From Alphaproteobacteria bacterium (lineage in GTDB: Bacteria > Myxococcota_A > UBA796 > UBA2385): a DNA stretch of 64,000 nt. Of the stretch, positions 1-8,781 are shown piece after piece. How positions within the stretch are numbered: position 1 is the first letter of the stretch; the number at the start of each line of letters is the position of its first letter. The notes beneath the pieces are model-generated. The model was not told the DNA's origin. It saw nothing but the letters and a program-made list of their open reading frames with translations, and did not search any database. Both the position numbers and the translations under genes were made by a program. The stretch covers positions 310,001-374,000 of the forward strand of contig JACKEY010000004.1 in NCBI GenBank assembly GCA_020632755.1, given 5' to 3'.

Positions 1-3000
1 AGGCGCAGGGCGCGGACCAGGGCGCCCTCGGGGTCCACGATCCAGCTGGCGGGCAGCGCGGCGGCGGTCTCCTCCCCCGTGGCCCCGTCCTCGCCGCCGT
101 CCTCGCCGCCGTCCTCCCCGCTCGCCGCGGCGACCGCGGGCGGGGCCAGGACCACGGCCAGGTCACGCCGGGCCGCCGTCAGCAGCCCCATGCGGCCGAG
201 CAGGGCGGCCCGGTCGATGCGGGCGTCCAGGTCGCCCTGGTCGATGCGGTCCGACAGGCGCTCGAGGGTGAGCATGGCGGCGTCGAGGTCGTCGATCGGC
301 TCGGGGGGAGGCGAGCGCGGGCCGCCGAGCGAGCCCCGGGCCTCGACCGAGGCGAAGACATCGGTCTCGCCGTCGCGCGGTCGCAGGGCCAGCGTCTCGG
401 CGAAGGCGCCGGCTTCCAGGGTCGCTGCGCCTCGGGCATCGGGGATCAGGTCCACGACCGTGCCGTCGTCCAGGGTGGCCCGCACCGGGACGGGCGGGTC
501 CACCAGCACCCGCACATCGACGGTGAGCGTGCCGGGCGGCAGGGTCCAGGTGGCCGGCAGGGCGTCCAGGCGCCGTTCGTAGACGGGACGGGCTCCCGGC
601 GCGAGCTCGGGGTCGAGCAGGACCAGCCGACCTTCGACCCCGTGCAGCGCGTGGTCGCCGGCGGGCAGCGCGATCTCGAGCGGGCCGCCGGGGCTCCGCC
701 ACTCCTCGCCGTCCAGGGTGAAGGCGACGGGGCCGTCGGACACCATGCGCAGCACCGGGAAGCGGCCGGGCCACTCCGGCAGGGTCACTCCCACCCGGTC
801 CAGCGGCAGCACCAGGCCCCGCGGGATGCCGGGGCCGCCTTCGGTGTAGCGGCGCCGCAGCGCCTCCTGCTCGGCGGCGGTCGCCTCGTCGGCGACTGCG
901 CCCTCCTCCCCCGAAACCTCGGCGAGCGCCCCCTCGGACCCCTCGACAGCATCGGGCTCCACGCGCTGAAACCGGGTCGTCCGGGCGCGCAGCTTGCGCT
1001 CGGCGACGGCGACCGGCGCGCCGCCCTCGACGGTCGGTCGGGCCGCACGCAGCAGGGCGATCCCGGGGGGGCGCGGGCCGCCCAGGGACTCCAGCCAGGC
1101 GGCCAGCCGCGCCGGGTCGGGGGTCGGCGTGCCGTCCAGGGCTCGCTCGACGAGCTCGGGGGGCAGCGCGGCCGGGCCCAGCTCGGCCGCCCGGGCCAGC
1201 AGGGCGTCGACGGCGGTGGCGCGGCCGTCGGGCCCCAGCTCGGCCGGCAGATCGGCCAGTCGGCGCAGCTCGTCGATGTCGTCGGACAGGGTCAGGACGC
1301 GGGCGCGGGCCAGGCCCCCGAGGGCGCCGGGCTGGTCGACCCAGGGTCGCCACTGCTCCAGCGCCAGGTCGTCCTGGCCGCGCAGCCAGGCCAGCTCGGC
1401 CGCGCTCGCCGGGTCGGTCGCCACGTGGCCGGGTCCGGCAGGGCGGGGTCCCACCACGCGGCTCCGATGGCGTGCGACCCGGGCCTCGACCTGCATGTCC
1501 ACGCCGATGGCCTCGACCCGCAGCAGGTGGCGGCCGGGAGGCACGAAGCGTTCTTCGCGCACGAAGGCCTGGCCGGTGCCGGCGACATCGATGGTGCCCA
1601 GGTCCCGGGTCGCGCCGTCGCGCGCGATGTGCAGCCGGGCCTGGCCGCGCAGCCACGCTTCGTCGCCGCGGGGCCGCAGCTTGACGACCAGGGTGCCGGG
1701 CCCGTGCACCGGCAGGAACACATCGCCGCCCGCCGCCACGGTGGCCGTCGCGGGCTGGGTCCAGGCGTGGGTGCTGCCGTGCAGGGGCGCCAGCACGGCC
1801 AGTGCCTCGATCACGCCGAGGGCGCGCACCCGCGGGTCGGAGATGGCGGTCGCCCGGGCAGCCAGGGAGGCGGTCGCCGCGGGCGAGCCCCACGGCAGCG
1901 GGGTGTCGAACCGGGCCGCGTCGTCGGCGGCGGCGGCGCGGGCCACGGCATCCCAGGCGGCCACGCTCTCGCTGGTCGTGCTGCGGCGCAGGCGCAGGCC
2001 ATCGACGGGCGCGACCTGGATCAGCCGGCGGGACTCGGCGGCGGGCAGCAGCAGCCCCTCGGCGGTGCCGCGCACGTCGAGCGGCGTGGGCTCGCCGGGC
2101 TCGCGCACGACCTCGCCGGTGCGTCCGTCCAGGCTCGACGGCAGCAGGACGACGGTGGGCAGCTCGTGGTCCGACGGGGCGTGCAGCAGCAGGGCCTCGC
2201 CCGCCGGGACCTCCAGCACGGCCGCGCCACCGCGGGTGGATCCCACCGCCTGGGCGGCCAGGTCGCCGGGCACGGTCCAGCTCAGCCCGGTGACGCTGCC
2301 CGCGCCGTGGTCGGGCGCCGACGGCTCGGCCAGCGCTTCGAGGGCGGCCCCCAGGGCTTCGACGGCGTCCGCGTCCCGGCGCAGCCGGTTGCGGACGGCC
2401 TTGCCGAGCTCGACGTGCAGGAAGCGCTCCCGGCTGCTGAGCAGGCGCCCCTGCACGTTGTCCAGGGCGGCCAGGCGCCAGACCTTCACGCCGGTGCGCA
2501 CGTCGTCCAGATCCAGGGCGCGACCCAGGCCATCCCGGGCGCGGGCCACGATGTCCCCACCGGTGCGGGCGCTGCCGGCGCTCACGACGATGTCGGCCGT
2601 GCTGGTGCGCCGGCCGAAGCCGTGCAGCTGGACCAGCAGGGGCCCGTCCAGCGCGTCCTGGATGCCCGCGGTCGCGGCCTGCACGACCCCCAGCGGATCG
2701 TCGGTGGGGTCCATGCCCTTCACCGCGTGGCGCTGGGCGGTGGCGAAGACGACGGCGCGGGCGTGGCCGGTGTCGAAGAGCACGCCGGCGACGCGGCCGG
2801 TGCCCATGTCGTAGAAGGGGTGGGGCGCGGACAGCAGCAGCTCGGCGGGCAGCGGCCCCAGCCGCACGGCCACCAGCCCCAGCCCGGCCCGGCCGCCGGG
2901 CGGCTCGTGCAGCCAGACCCGGTCGTCCTGGCGGGTCAGCAGCAGGCCCAGGGCCTCTGCGCGGGCCCCAGCGTCCACCGGCACCCGGCCCGACGGCGCC

Positions 3001-3311
3001 GCACGCAGCAGGTCGGTGACCAGCGCCGCCAGGGCCATGCGGTCGGCTTCGGTCGGGGCGAGGGGGCGGCTGGATCGCAGCGAGGCCACCTGGGTCCAGG
3101 TCTCGCTCTCGAGCACGCCTTCCTCGGCGGCGTCCTCGTCCTCGCGGTCTTCCTCGCCCACTTCCTCGCCCACCTCCTCGGCCTCTTGCTCGCCCTCCTC
3201 CTCCCCCAACCGCTCCTCTCCCGAAGGGGCCGGCAGCGCAGACGGCACGGCCTCTGCCGTCCCGGGGAGGGCGACCGTGCTCAGCAGCAGCAGGGGCAGG
3301 AGAGGGGTCAT
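1..3311 (-). CDS. Very large exported protein, C-terminus beyond window edge
   Basis: The frame stays open from an ATG at 3311 to the window start (1103 codons), so the 3' end is missing. The start has a hydrophobic signal-like stretch (residues 1-20), then a Glu-rich acidic linker (about 31-68). Residues about 155-310 hold conserved-looking His-containing blocks: SAPHPFYD (162-168), LHGF (229-232), NVQGR (285-289) and FLHVEL (297-302). This pattern recalls metal-dependent amidohydrolase or polyglutamate-hydrolase-like domains, but that is an inference from a few residues. The rest is beta-rich and unassigned, ending in view with another acidic Gly/Glu/Asp stretch. It is the last visible gene of the minus-strand unit. 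Its ATG shares one base (TGATG) with the stop of the gene before it, implying translational coupling and a joint role with the CapC-like protein. Confidence 0.7.
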   Translation of the reverse strand, partial: MTPLLPLLLLSTVALPGTAEAVPSALPAPSGEERLGEEEGEQEAEEVGEEVGEEDREDEDAAEEGVLESETWTQVASLRSSRPLAPTEADRMALAALVTDLLRAAPSGRVPVDAGARAEALGLLLTRQDDRVWLHEPPGGRAGLGLVAVRLGPLPAELLLSAPHPFYDMGTGRVAGVLFDTGHARAVVFATAQRHAVKGMDPTDDPLGVVQAATAGIQDALDGPLLVQLHGFGRRTSTADIVVSAGSARTGGDIVARARDGLGRALDLDDVRTGVKVWRLAALDNVQGRLLSSRERFLHVELGKAVRNRLRRDADAVEALGAALEALAEPSAPDHGAGSVTGLSWTVPGDLAAQAVGSTRGGAAVLEVPAGEALLLHAPSDHELPTVVLLPSSLDGRTGEVVREPGEPTPLDVRGTAEGLLLPAAESRRLIQVAPVDGLRLRRSTTSESVAAWDAVARAAAADDAARFDTPLPWGSPAATASLAARATAISDPRVRALGVIEALAVLAPLHGSTHAWTQPATATVAAGGDVFLPVHGPGTLVVKLRPRGDEAWLRGQARLHIARDGATRDLGTIDVAGTGQAFVREERFVPPGRHLLRVEAIGVDMQVEARVARHRSRVVGPRPAGPGHVATDPASAAELAWLRGQDDLALEQWRPWVDQPGALGGLARARVLTLSDDIDELRRLADLPAELGPDGRATAVDALLARAAELGPAALPPELVERALDGTPTPDPARLAAWLESLGGPRPPGIALLRAARPTVEGGAPVAVAERKLRARTTRFQRVEPDAVEGSEGALAEVSGEEGAVADEATAAEQEALRRRYTEGGPGIPRGLVLPLDRVGVTLPEWPGRFPVLRMVSDGPVAFTLDGEEWRSPGGPLEIALPAGDHALHGVEGRLVLLDPELAPGARPVYERRLDALPATWTLPPGTLTVDVRVLVDPPVPVRATLDDGTVVDLIPDARGAATLEAGAFAETLALRPRDGETDVFASVEARGSLGGPRSPPPEPIDDLDAAMLTLERLSDRIDQGDLDARIDRAALLGRMGLLTAARRDLAVVLAPPAVAAASGEDGGEDGGEDGATGEETAAALPASWIVDPEGALVRALR

Positions 3312-6028
3312 CAGCGCGGCGCGATCACGGCGGCGGAGGGAGCATCGGAGCGAGCCGTCGACCAGCTGGCGAGGGCCCGTAGCCAGACCGGCTGGTCGGT
3401 GCCGGACAGGGTCACCGTCAGCACGGGCCGGCCGCCGACGGCGTCTTCGGCCACGTCGACGCGCAGCGGTCGCAGGCGCAGGAGCCGCTCGGCGTCGAAG
3501 GACAGGGGCTCGGCCTCGCCGCCTTCGGCGCGCAGGGGATGGCGGCCCGACTGGCGGGTGCTGCGGCGGCCCATGCCGGCGGGAGCGCGGCGGCTGTCGA
3601 GCGACAGCTGCCAGTCCAGCCAGGTGCCCCCCGACTGGCTGCCATAGGCGAACAGCAGCACGGCGCCCGGGCCTTCGGGGAAGGGGATGCGCAGGCGCTC
3701 GCCGGGGGCGAGGCGGGTGACCTTGCGGGCCTGCCAGCGCGGCGTGCCGTCGGCGCGGGCGAGGAACAGGCCGGGGAGGTCGACCGAGAAGGCGTGGCTG
3801 CCGGGGCGCAGGCCGCTCAGCCGCACGCGACCGGCGGACGAAGCGAGGGTGCGGGTGATCGGCGTGCCGTCGACGCGGAAGGTGGCGTCCTGGCCGACCC
3901 GGTCGGTGGCCACGCGGTACTCGACGTCCAGGCGCCCGCTGGCGGGCACCGGCAGGCGGGAGAGGCCGGTGCTGCTGCCTGGCGAGGCGACCCGCGTCCG
4001 GCCGCCCACGCGGGTGTCCCCGTCCAGGTCGGGCTCGGCCACGATCCCGTAGGCACCGTCCAGCGGCAGGGGGTGCTCGGGCTTGCGGGCCCGCAGCGCG
4101 ACCAGGGTCGGGTCCAGCTCGAGGCCGGCGCGGGCCGCGACCGTGCCGTCCGAGGCGGCGAGGGTCGGGGTGGCGGCTTCGGTCCGGGCGATCTGGCGCT
4201 CCCGGCTCTCGACGCGGACCTGCACGTCGATGCGGACGATGCGGCCGGTCTCCAGCAGGGCCTCGGCGTCGACGGGGTTGCGCTGCCGCCAGGCGTCCTG
4301 GGCGGCGGGCACGTAGCGGGCGTCGTGCAGGCTGACGGCACCGTCGTCGCCGTCGGCCTGCCACTCGGGCAGGTCGGGGTCCACCACCGCCGGCGGCGGG
4401 GCCAGCGCGGCGGGCAGCCCGTAGCCGGGCGAGATGCGGGCCGGCGGGTCGCCCAGGTGGCGGGCCCGCAGGCCGACGTCCACGGCGTCGTCGGCGTCGA
4501 TCACCAGGACCCGCGCGCCGGCGGGCGGGACGACGGTGCGCAGTGTCGGCTCGCTGGCCCGGGCGGTGCCGGGCGAGTCGCCCTGGGTGTACCGCTCGAA
4601 GGCGCTGGGCACGGCCTCGACGTCCGCTTCCCAGGCCATCAGCTCGACCCCGTCGGCGTCCAGTGCCCGGATCGCCAGGGTGCGCCGGGCCGCGGGCGAG
4701 GGGTCGACGGCGTGGGTCTCGTTCTGCTGCGGGTCCCACCGCCGGCCCAGGGCGGGCAGCTCGACGGCACCGTCCCCGGTGGCCGGCAGGGGCACGCGGA
4801 CGCTGATGCGCAGGGCATCGTCGGCGGCTTCGATCGGGAACCGGGCCGGCCCCAGCTCGCCGCCCAGGCGCACCAGCTCGACGCCCCGCAGGTCGGGGGC
4901 CAGCCGCCAGCGAGCGACCACTCCGTCGCCGCGGACCACGGGGGCGCGCGGCGGGTCGCCCCACACGGTGTCGTCGGCCTGGTCGCCGATCAGCTCGACC
5001 TGGAGCACGCGCGGGCCGACCGTCCCGGGGTCGAGGGCGATCTGGATGGACTCCAGCGGCCCGTCGACCACGAGCGGGCCGATCTCGTCGACCACGCCGG
5101 CGAACTGGAGGGTGGAGGTGCCGTCGGGTCCGACACGCTGGATCCAGGTGGGTGCGGGGTCGGCGCGGCGGCCGGCCCGATCCCGCCAGCGGGCGACGAC
5201 CCGGGCCCCGGCCTGCAGGTTCAGGGCGGCTGCGCTGCCCGGAACCATTGGCGTGCCCAGGCTGGGCTGGGTCTCCCAGCGCTCCTGGAGCGGGGCGTGC
5301 ATCAGCTCGACGCTCGGCAGGGCGATGCCCTTGACCGCGGGCGAGGGGCTGAGCCGCTCCCACACGCGGTCGGCGAGGTGGCCCTTCCAGGCGTCCGGCA
5401 GATCGTCCCAGCCCTCGAGGGTGATCGGGGCGGCGCGGGCGTCCGCCTGCTCGCGGTCGGCCGCCGCCAGCACCCGCAGCCGGGCGGCGGGGGTGCGCAG
5501 CGAGTGGCGGTAGGCCACGGCCAGCACGTGCGCGCCGCCGTCGTCGCCCGCCCGCCCGGGGCGCGGGGACGGGGTGGCCCGCAGCACGAGCTCGGCGCCG
5601 CCGTCGGTCAGGCCGGCCACGTCGACCAGGGTGATGCGGCTGTCGGTGACCTCGTCGCGGCTGTCGGGCAGCCAGGTGGGGCGCAGCAGGCGGCCCCCCA
5701 GGCCGTCGATCCACGATGCCCGGCTCTTGTGCCACAGGCGGGTGGACCAGCGGACGGCGCCGTCCCGGTCCCGCACGGCCAGGTCCAGTCGGTAGGGAGC
5801 GGTCGCGCGCACGTCGCGGGCCCACGGCTGGGGGCGGGTCAGCCAGGTGACCACCTTGACCGTCTCTTCGCCCGGGTCCAGCGAGAAGGCCACGCCGCGG
5901 TCCAGGGGGGCCGCCAGGAAGCGCTGGGCGTCCACCCGCAGGCGGCCGCTCTGGGGCGTGCGGACCCAGGCCAGCACCAGCAGCACGAGCACGGCCAGCC
6001 AGGCCAGGACGGCGAGGGGGCGCCTCAT
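3311..6028 (-). CDS. Large membrane-anchored exported protein, unknown function
   Basis: 905 residues. The start is the ATG at 6028, which overlaps the stop of the upstream CapC-like gene by 4 bases (ATGA); longer upstream open sequence in this frame is non-coding in character. Residues 5-22 form one hydrophobic N-terminal segment (signal or anchor), and the remainder is predicted outside the cytoplasm: Asp/Arg/Pro-rich, beta-like, with no domain I recognise. The C-terminal third contains short Ig-like or carbohydrate-binding-like strands (for example LDVEYRVATDR and GRVRLSGLRPGSHAF). It lies between the CapC-like and the edge gene with no gaps, so it probably works as an accessory envelope subunit of that system. 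Function is unknown. Confidence 0.7.
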   Translation of the reverse strand: MRRPLAVLAWLAVLVLLVLAWVRTPQSGRLRVDAQRFLAAPLDRGVAFSLDPGEETVKVVTWLTRPQPWARDVRATAPYRLDLAVRDRDGAVRWSTRLWHKSRASWIDGLGGRLLRPTWLPDSRDEVTDSRITLVDVAGLTDGGAELVLRATPSPRPGRAGDDGGAHVLAVAYRHSLRTPAARLRVLAAADREQADARAAPITLEGWDDLPDAWKGHLADRVWERLSPSPAVKGIALPSVELMHAPLQERWETQPSLGTPMVPGSAAALNLQAGARVVARWRDRAGRRADPAPTWIQRVGPDGTSTLQFAGVVDEIGPLVVDGPLESIQIALDPGTVGPRVLQVELIGDQADDTVWGDPPRAPVVRGDGVVARWRLAPDLRGVELVRLGGELGPARFPIEAADDALRISVRVPLPATGDGAVELPALGRRWDPQQNETHAVDPSPAARRTLAIRALDADGVELMAWEADVEAVPSAFERYTQGDSPGTARASEPTLRTVVPPAGARVLVIDADDAVDVGLRARHLGDPPARISPGYGLPAALAPPPAVVDPDLPEWQADGDDGAVSLHDARYVPAAQDAWRQRNPVDAEALLETGRIVRIDVQVRVESRERQIARTEAATPTLAASDGTVAARAGLELDPTLVALRARKPEHPLPLDGAYGIVAEPDLDGDTRVGGRTRVASPGSSTGLSRLPVPASGRLDVEYRVATDRVGQDATFRVDGTPITRTLASSAGRVRLSGLRPGSHAFSVDLPGLFLARADGTPRWQARKVTRLAPGERLRIPFPEGPGAVLLFAYGSQSGGTWLDWQLSLDSRRAPAGMGRRSTRQSGRHPLRAEGGEAEPLSFDAERLLRLRPLRVDVAEDAVGGRPVLTVTLSGTDQPVWLRALASWSTARSDAPSAAVIAPR

Positions 6029-8775
6029 CGTGGCCCGTCCGGATCGGGCAGGCCGGCGACGGCGACGGGCAGGCCCGACAGCAGCAGGCGATCGGAGGCC
6101 GATGCCCCGGGCACGCCGTCGACCGCCGGCGCCAGGCCGAGCACATGGCCGTCGCAGGCGCCGTCGCGGCACTGCAGCAGGGCCAGCCAGCGGCAACCCG
6201 CCAGCGGGTCGCAGGCGATGCCCAGGGAGCCGCCGGGTCCCCGGGCCAGGCGCTGCAGCTGGCGGAGATCGCCGCTGCGCCCCAGGTCGACCAGATCCTG
6301 GCCCGCGGCGACCACGCCGGGGTCGACGGGCACGCCCTCGGCGGCCCGGGCGATGTCGGCGGCGTCGATGGTCCAGACCGGCAGATCGGCGGCGGCCAGC
6401 AGCGGGTAGCGGGGGTGATCGCTGTCGAGCACGCGGGCCCGCGCCCGGACGCTGCTCGAGACCCACAGGGTCAGGTGATCCTCGGCGCCGGTGGCGGCCC
6501 GGCTGGCGGACCGCGCCGGGTTGCCGGCGTCGCGCAGGCCCATCCGGACCGCCGCGCCGTCGTACCAGGCGACCGTCAGGCCGGCGCCGGTCAGGTCGTC
6601 GGCCAGCCAGCCGGCGTCGTCCGGCGCGGGGCGGTCGGGCTCGACGGCCCGGCCCAGGCTGATCACCACGTCCGCGCCGGGGTCCTGCAGGTCCCGCATG
6701 CCGCGCACGGTGACCACGCGGGCCTGATCGCCCAGGGACTGCAGCGCGCCCAGCAGCGCGAAGTGGGCGACGCGGCCGGCGTCGTAGCCGGCGTCGGCGC
6801 GACGGGGCGGGGCGTCGACGATCAGGACCGCCGCGTCCAGCGCCTGCATCAGGGTCAGGGCGGTGGCCAGCATGCCCGGGCTGTCTTCGGCGAAGGGCAC
6901 GCGCAGCACGACCGGGCGCCGGTGGCGGGCCACGACCATGCGCCAGTCGTCGGCGATCACCGCGGCGTGATCGCCGTCGCGGACCAGCCGCGCGCCGACG
7001 GCGGTCGCCGTGCCGGTCGCCACGTCCAGGGCGTCCGTGCCGATCCCGTCGTCGTCGCTGCTGCGGGCCCACTGCAGGGCGTTGGTGACGATGGCGTCCC
7101 GGACCAGCCGCGTGGTGCCGTCGGGGGCGTCGGCAGGCGTGCGGAACGGCGCCCGGGCCGGGTGCTCCCACGTGCCGGGCGACGTCGCCCGCCAGGCAGC
7201 GGCGGCGGACATGCGTGCTCCAGGCGGCAGGGTCAGCACGCTGGCCCCGTCGGTGGACAGCACCCGCAGGTCGCCGACGACGGCGGTCAGCGCGGGCAGA
7301 TCCAGCGCCTTGACCACCGGGCCGGTGCCGACCAGGGTGGCATCCGTCCCCGCCTCGATGATCAACAGGGGGCGCGTGAGTCCCAGCCGCCGGCGGGCCT
7401 CGCCACAGGTCGCCCCCACGGGACCGCACAGGTGGACCGACCGGGCGTCGAGCGCGTCCGCCACCGCCAGCGCGGCCTCGGGCAGGCCCGGCGTCCCGAC
7501 TCGCGCGGAGATCACGAGCCCCTGGCCGTGATCGCGCACCCACAGGGCCCCGAAGCCGTCGCCTCCCGCGACCAGCGCCTCCAGGCCGGCGTCCTCGGCC
7601 TCGACCATCACTGCCGCCAGGTCGACCGGCGGCTCGCCCTCGTTCCGCCACGCGCCCAGCAGCAGGGTGTCGGCGGCCGGCCGTCCCGGCGGAGGCACCC
7701 GCTCCTCGACCGTCTGCGCCGGCAGGGCCAGGGCCATCACCCAGGCCAGCGCCGTGCCGCCGACGAAGCCGGCCAGGGACGTGAACAGGCTCGGCACCAG
7801 CGTCCGGAAGGGATCGCCCGACCGCACGATGCGCAGCGCCATGATGCTGGGCAGCAGGTAGCCGAAGCCGAACAGCTGCCGCAGGCGCAGGCCCGGCCAG
7901 CCTGCGCCCAGGATCTGCCCCAGGCCGAATTTCAGCGTGTAGCCGACCAGCATGGCCAGCACGAGCATGCGGCCGCCGGCCAGGTTGGTCTCGCGCAGCC
8001 AGGGCAGCCGCAGCAGCAGCTGGAGCGCGATGGCGATGACCACGCACTCGCCCAGGGTGGCGGCCAGCCGCTCGGGCTGGAGCCAGCACAGGGCCAGCAG
8101 CCCTGGCACGATGATGCCGCCGAAGTCCCAGCCGTAGCGCAGGTTGGCGACGCTCCCGAGCCACGCCCCGACCAGCAGCAGCACATAGGCCCGCGGGGAC
8201 GAGGTGAAGTCCAGGGCAAGGTCTTCGTAGGTCAGCTCGAAGCTGCCCAGCGACAGGTTGGTCCGGGCCAGCAGGACGTGCTGGAGGACCGCCCAGGTGA
8301 TGAACAGCGGCACGCCGACCCGCGGCACCGCGCGCACCGGCCCGTTGCGCCAGATCGCGTAGGCCAGCAGCGGCACGATCACCAGGCCCATGCTGTGCAG
8401 CTCGGCGGCGACGCGCACGTCGAAGCGCTCGGCCAGCAGCGGGAACCCGGCGCCCTCCATCGCCAGCCGGACGGCCACGCTGGCCAGCAGCGCCAGGAAG
8501 AAGCGGTCCCGGCCGAACAGCGGGGACCACGGCCACCAGCGGGGCACGGCGTCGGACAGGGCCACCATCACGAGCCAGGTGGCGACGGCCTCGAACACCA
8601 TCACGCCGGCGGTCAGCGGCTGGATGGCCAGCACGCTCGCCAGGTAGCCGGGCACGACCAGGCCGGTGAAGCCCCAGCCGAACCACTCCTGCAGCGCCCA
8701 CACCACGACGAGGCCGACCAGCACCGAGGTGAGGATGCTGGTGTCGAGGACGGCAGCCGGGAAGAGCTCGAGCAA
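6025..8775 (-). CDS. PgsC/CapC-like multi-pass membrane protein with long C-terminal domain
   Basis: 916 residues from a TTG start 6 bases after the preceding stop; the N-terminus then aligns naturally with PgsC/CapC proteins of poly-gamma-glutamate capsule synthesis. Two copies of the family's signature are visible: GLVVPGYLAS (about 38-47) and GGIIVPGLLA (about 219-228), each followed by membrane segments, so residues 1-355 look like a duplicated CapC domain with roughly 8-10 helices. Known CapC proteins are only about 150 residues. Residues 360-916 are a soluble Ala/Asp-rich region with no recognised domain, perhaps one or two degenerate alpha/beta units. No PgsB/CapB ligase is in the window, so polyglutamate synthesis cannot be claimed. 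A role in making or exporting an envelope polymer is an inference from the CapC repeats. Confidence 0.72.
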   Translation of the reverse strand: MLELFPAAVLDTSILTSVLVGLVVVWALQEWFGWGFTGLVVPGYLASVLAIQPLTAGVMVFEAVATWLVMVALSDAVPRWWPWSPLFGRDRFFLALLASVAVRLAMEGAGFPLLAERFDVRVAAELHSMGLVIVPLLAYAIWRNGPVRAVPRVGVPLFITWAVLQHVLLARTNLSLGSFELTYEDLALDFTSSPRAYVLLLVGAWLGSVANLRYGWDFGGIIVPGLLALCWLQPERLAATLGECVVIAIALQLLLRLPWLRETNLAGGRMLVLAMLVGYTLKFGLGQILGAGWPGLRLRQLFGFGYLLPSIMALRIVRSGDPFRTLVPSLFTSLAGFVGGTALAWVMALALPAQTVEERVPPPGRPAADTLLLGAWRNEGEPPVDLAAVMVEAEDAGLEALVAGGDGFGALWVRDHGQGLVISARVGTPGLPEAALAVADALDARSVHLCGPVGATCGEARRRLGLTRPLLIIEAGTDATLVGTGPVVKALDLPALTAVVGDLRVLSTDGASVLTLPPGARMSAAAAWRATSPGTWEHPARAPFRTPADAPDGTTRLVRDAIVTNALQWARSSDDDGIGTDALDVATGTATAVGARLVRDGDHAAVIADDWRMVVARHRRPVVLRVPFAEDSPGMLATALTLMQALDAAVLIVDAPPRRADAGYDAGRVAHFALLGALQSLGDQARVVTVRGMRDLQDPGADVVISLGRAVEPDRPAPDDAGWLADDLTGAGLTVAWYDGAAVRMGLRDAGNPARSASRAATGAEDHLTLWVSSSVRARARVLDSDHPRYPLLAAADLPVWTIDAADIARAAEGVPVDPGVVAAGQDLVDLGRSGDLRQLQRLARGPGGSLGIACDPLAGCRWLALLQCRDGACDGHVLGLAPAVDGVPGASASDRLLLSGLPVAVAGLPDPDGPR

Positions 8776-8781
8776 GGGCGC